From: Vibrio sp. 10N.286.49.B1
GTDB taxonomy: Bacteria > Pseudomonadota > Gammaproteobacteria > Enterobacterales > Vibrionaceae
Assembly: GCF_002873335.1 (NCBI RefSeq)
Contig: NZ_MCUW01000010.1
Coordinates: forward strand, 121,414-185,413
Length of the DNA: 64,000 nucleotides
Reading direction: 5' to 3'
Below, piece after piece: positions 62,985 through 64,000 of this stretch. Made by a program: the position numbers and the translations under genes. The notes beneath the pieces were generated by a model that had not been told where the DNA came from, made no database searches, and saw only the letters and a list, made by a program, of their open reading frames with translations. Position 1 is the first letter of the stretch. The number at the start of each line of letters is the position of its first letter.

Positions 62985-64000
62985 ATGCAGCAAATACAAA
63001 ATAAAAGCTTACTCTCTTTTATGACTTCTGCAGCGAAGCAGGCTATTTCGGTAACTAACCCCGCCACTGGAGACATTGTTGGCCACGCGCCAGTGTCTAA
63101 TGAACAAACCTTAATGGACGCCATTGAGCGGTCCCATATCGCCCAAAAAGAATGGGCGAAGTTACCGGCAAAAACACGTGCGGGTATGCTGAATCGCTGG
63201 TATCAGTTGATGCTAGAGAACAAAGACGATCTCGCAAGAATTATGACGCTTGAGCAAGGCAAGCCTCTGGCCGAAGCCGCAGGTGAAGTGCTTTATGGCG
63301 CCAGCTTTATTGAATGGTTTTCTGAAGAAGCTAAACGTACCTATGGCGACACTATTCCAGGCCCAACGGCAGATAAGCGATTGGTAACCATCAAGCAACC
63401 GATTGGGGTGGCGTGTGCGATCACGCCGTGGAACTTCCCTATCGCTATGATCACCCGTAAGGCCGGTCCAGCGCTCGCGGCGGGTTGTAGTTTTATTGTT
63501 AAGCCTTCTGATTCGACGCCGCTGTCAGCATTTGCCACGGTAGAATTAGCGTATCAAGCGGGTATTCCTCGCGATGTATTACAGGTGGTATTGGGAGAAA
63601 GTTCTCGCAAAATCGGTGCAATTTTTACATCGCACCCGCTCATTCGAAAACTGTCTTTTACGGGGTCAACGCAAGTCGGCAGCGTACTGATGGCGCAAAG
63701 TGCGAAGGACATCAAACGCACGTCAATGGAACTTGGTGGCAACGCACCGTTCATCGTTTTTGAGGATGCTGACATCGATGCGGCTATCCAAGGGGCAATG
63801 GCCTCTAAATTCCGTAACGCAGGACAGACATGTGTGTGTGCAAACCGATTTTATGTGCATAACAAGGTGTACGATGAATTCGTTAACAAATTTGATGCGG
63901 CGGTTCAGCAACTGAAAGTAGGAAATGGTCTGGATGAAGGCGTGAATGTGGGCCCTGTCATTAGTGAATCGGCTAAGCAAGGGATTCAAGCGCTTATTGA
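62985..64000 (+). CDS. gabD: Succinate-semialdehyde dehydrogenase, 3' end cut off
   Basis: The NAD(P)-dependent dehydrogenase begins MQQIQNKSLLSF and runs open to the window edge, giving about 338 of the usual 480-490 residues. AAGGAAGG precedes the start. TPWNFPIAMITRKAGPALAAG, FTGSTQVGSVLM, SMELGGNAPFIVF and the catalytic Cys in NAGQTCVCANR are seen. It would oxidise succinate semialdehyde formed from GABA; the GABA transaminase (gabT/puuE) is not in the window. The glutarate-semialdehyde enzyme of the same family is an alternative. Confidence 0.9.
   Translation, partial: MQQIQNKSLLSFMTSAAKQAISVTNPATGDIVGHAPVSNEQTLMDAIERSHIAQKEWAKLPAKTRAGMLNRWYQLMLENKDDLARIMTLEQGKPLAEAAGEVLYGASFIEWFSEEAKRTYGDTIPGPTADKRLVTIKQPIGVACAITPWNFPIAMITRKAGPALAAGCSFIVKPSDSTPLSAFATVELAYQAGIPRDVLQVVLGESSRKIGAIFTSHPLIRKLSFTGSTQVGSVLMAQSAKDIKRTSMELGGNAPFIVFEDADIDAAIQGAMASKFRNAGQTCVCANRFYVHNKVYDEFVNKFDAAVQQLKVGNGLDEGVNVGPVISESAKQGIQALI

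Overview
The window looks like a chromosomal segment of a marine Vibrio or close relative in the Vibrionaceae. The evidence is an ectABC plus dedicated aspartokinase operon, a Qrr quorum-sensing small RNA with a sigma-54 promoter, alginate catabolism genes, a TorYZ-type respiratory pair, many c-di-GMP enzymes and moderate base composition. I see no insertion sequence, prophage or CRISPR array. The 3' end is cut inside a gabD-like gene.

Layout. 0.1-5.2 kb: EmrAB-type efflux pair, divergent LysR regulator and an Old Yellow Enzyme. 6.2-10 kb: ectoine synthesis. 10.3-14.3 kb: secreted proteins of unknown role, including a TPR/TIM-barrel protein translationally coupled to a HAMP membrane protein. 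14.7-17.2 kb: a GH1 6-phospho-beta-glucosidase and LacI regulator behind a CRP site and an operator. 17.6-19.6 kb: an unusual ureohydrolase with two small genes. 19.8-22.6 kb: nitroreductase, quinol monooxygenase-like protein, LysR and an outer-membrane barrel. 22.8-26.3 kb: TorY/TorZ respiration with NarP and FNR sites. 26.4-28.9 kb: SoxR, a decayed histidine kinase, and small secreted or stress proteins. 29.3-36.4 kb: a chemoreceptor, SSS transporter and PL6 alginate lyase; the chemoreceptor and transporter share a GntR/FadR-type palindrome. 36.5-40.2 kb: diguanylate cyclase, MaoP, Ada-AlkA and Ogt. 40.5 kb: Qrr RNA. 40.6-43.8 kb: a large XRE regulator and two tandem paralogues sharing a three-repeat operator. 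44.1-51.3 kb: two HD-GYP sensors and a GGDEF protein. 51.6-53.4 kb: PhzF, HD hydrolase and GNAT. 53.5-64 kb: agmatine/putrescine catabolism.

How the genes work together. The right end encodes a nearly complete route from agmatine to succinate: AguA and AguB make putrescine, PuuA/B/C/D make GABA, and the GabD-like enzyme finishes after a transaminase not seen here. PuuR-like boxes lie between puuA and puuD, and an NhaC-family carrier sits where a putrescine importer would be expected. The alginate block links uptake, depolymerisation and probably chemotaxis through one operator.

The best candidates for undescribed biology are the duplicated 190-residue proteins under a 14-bp-periodic operator, the HAMP/TIM-barrel pair, the shared alginate operator, an orphan intrinsic terminator implying an unannotated RNA, and a SoxR-type promoter now firing into a pseudogene. 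Family assignments come from reading motifs and recall; no database search was run.
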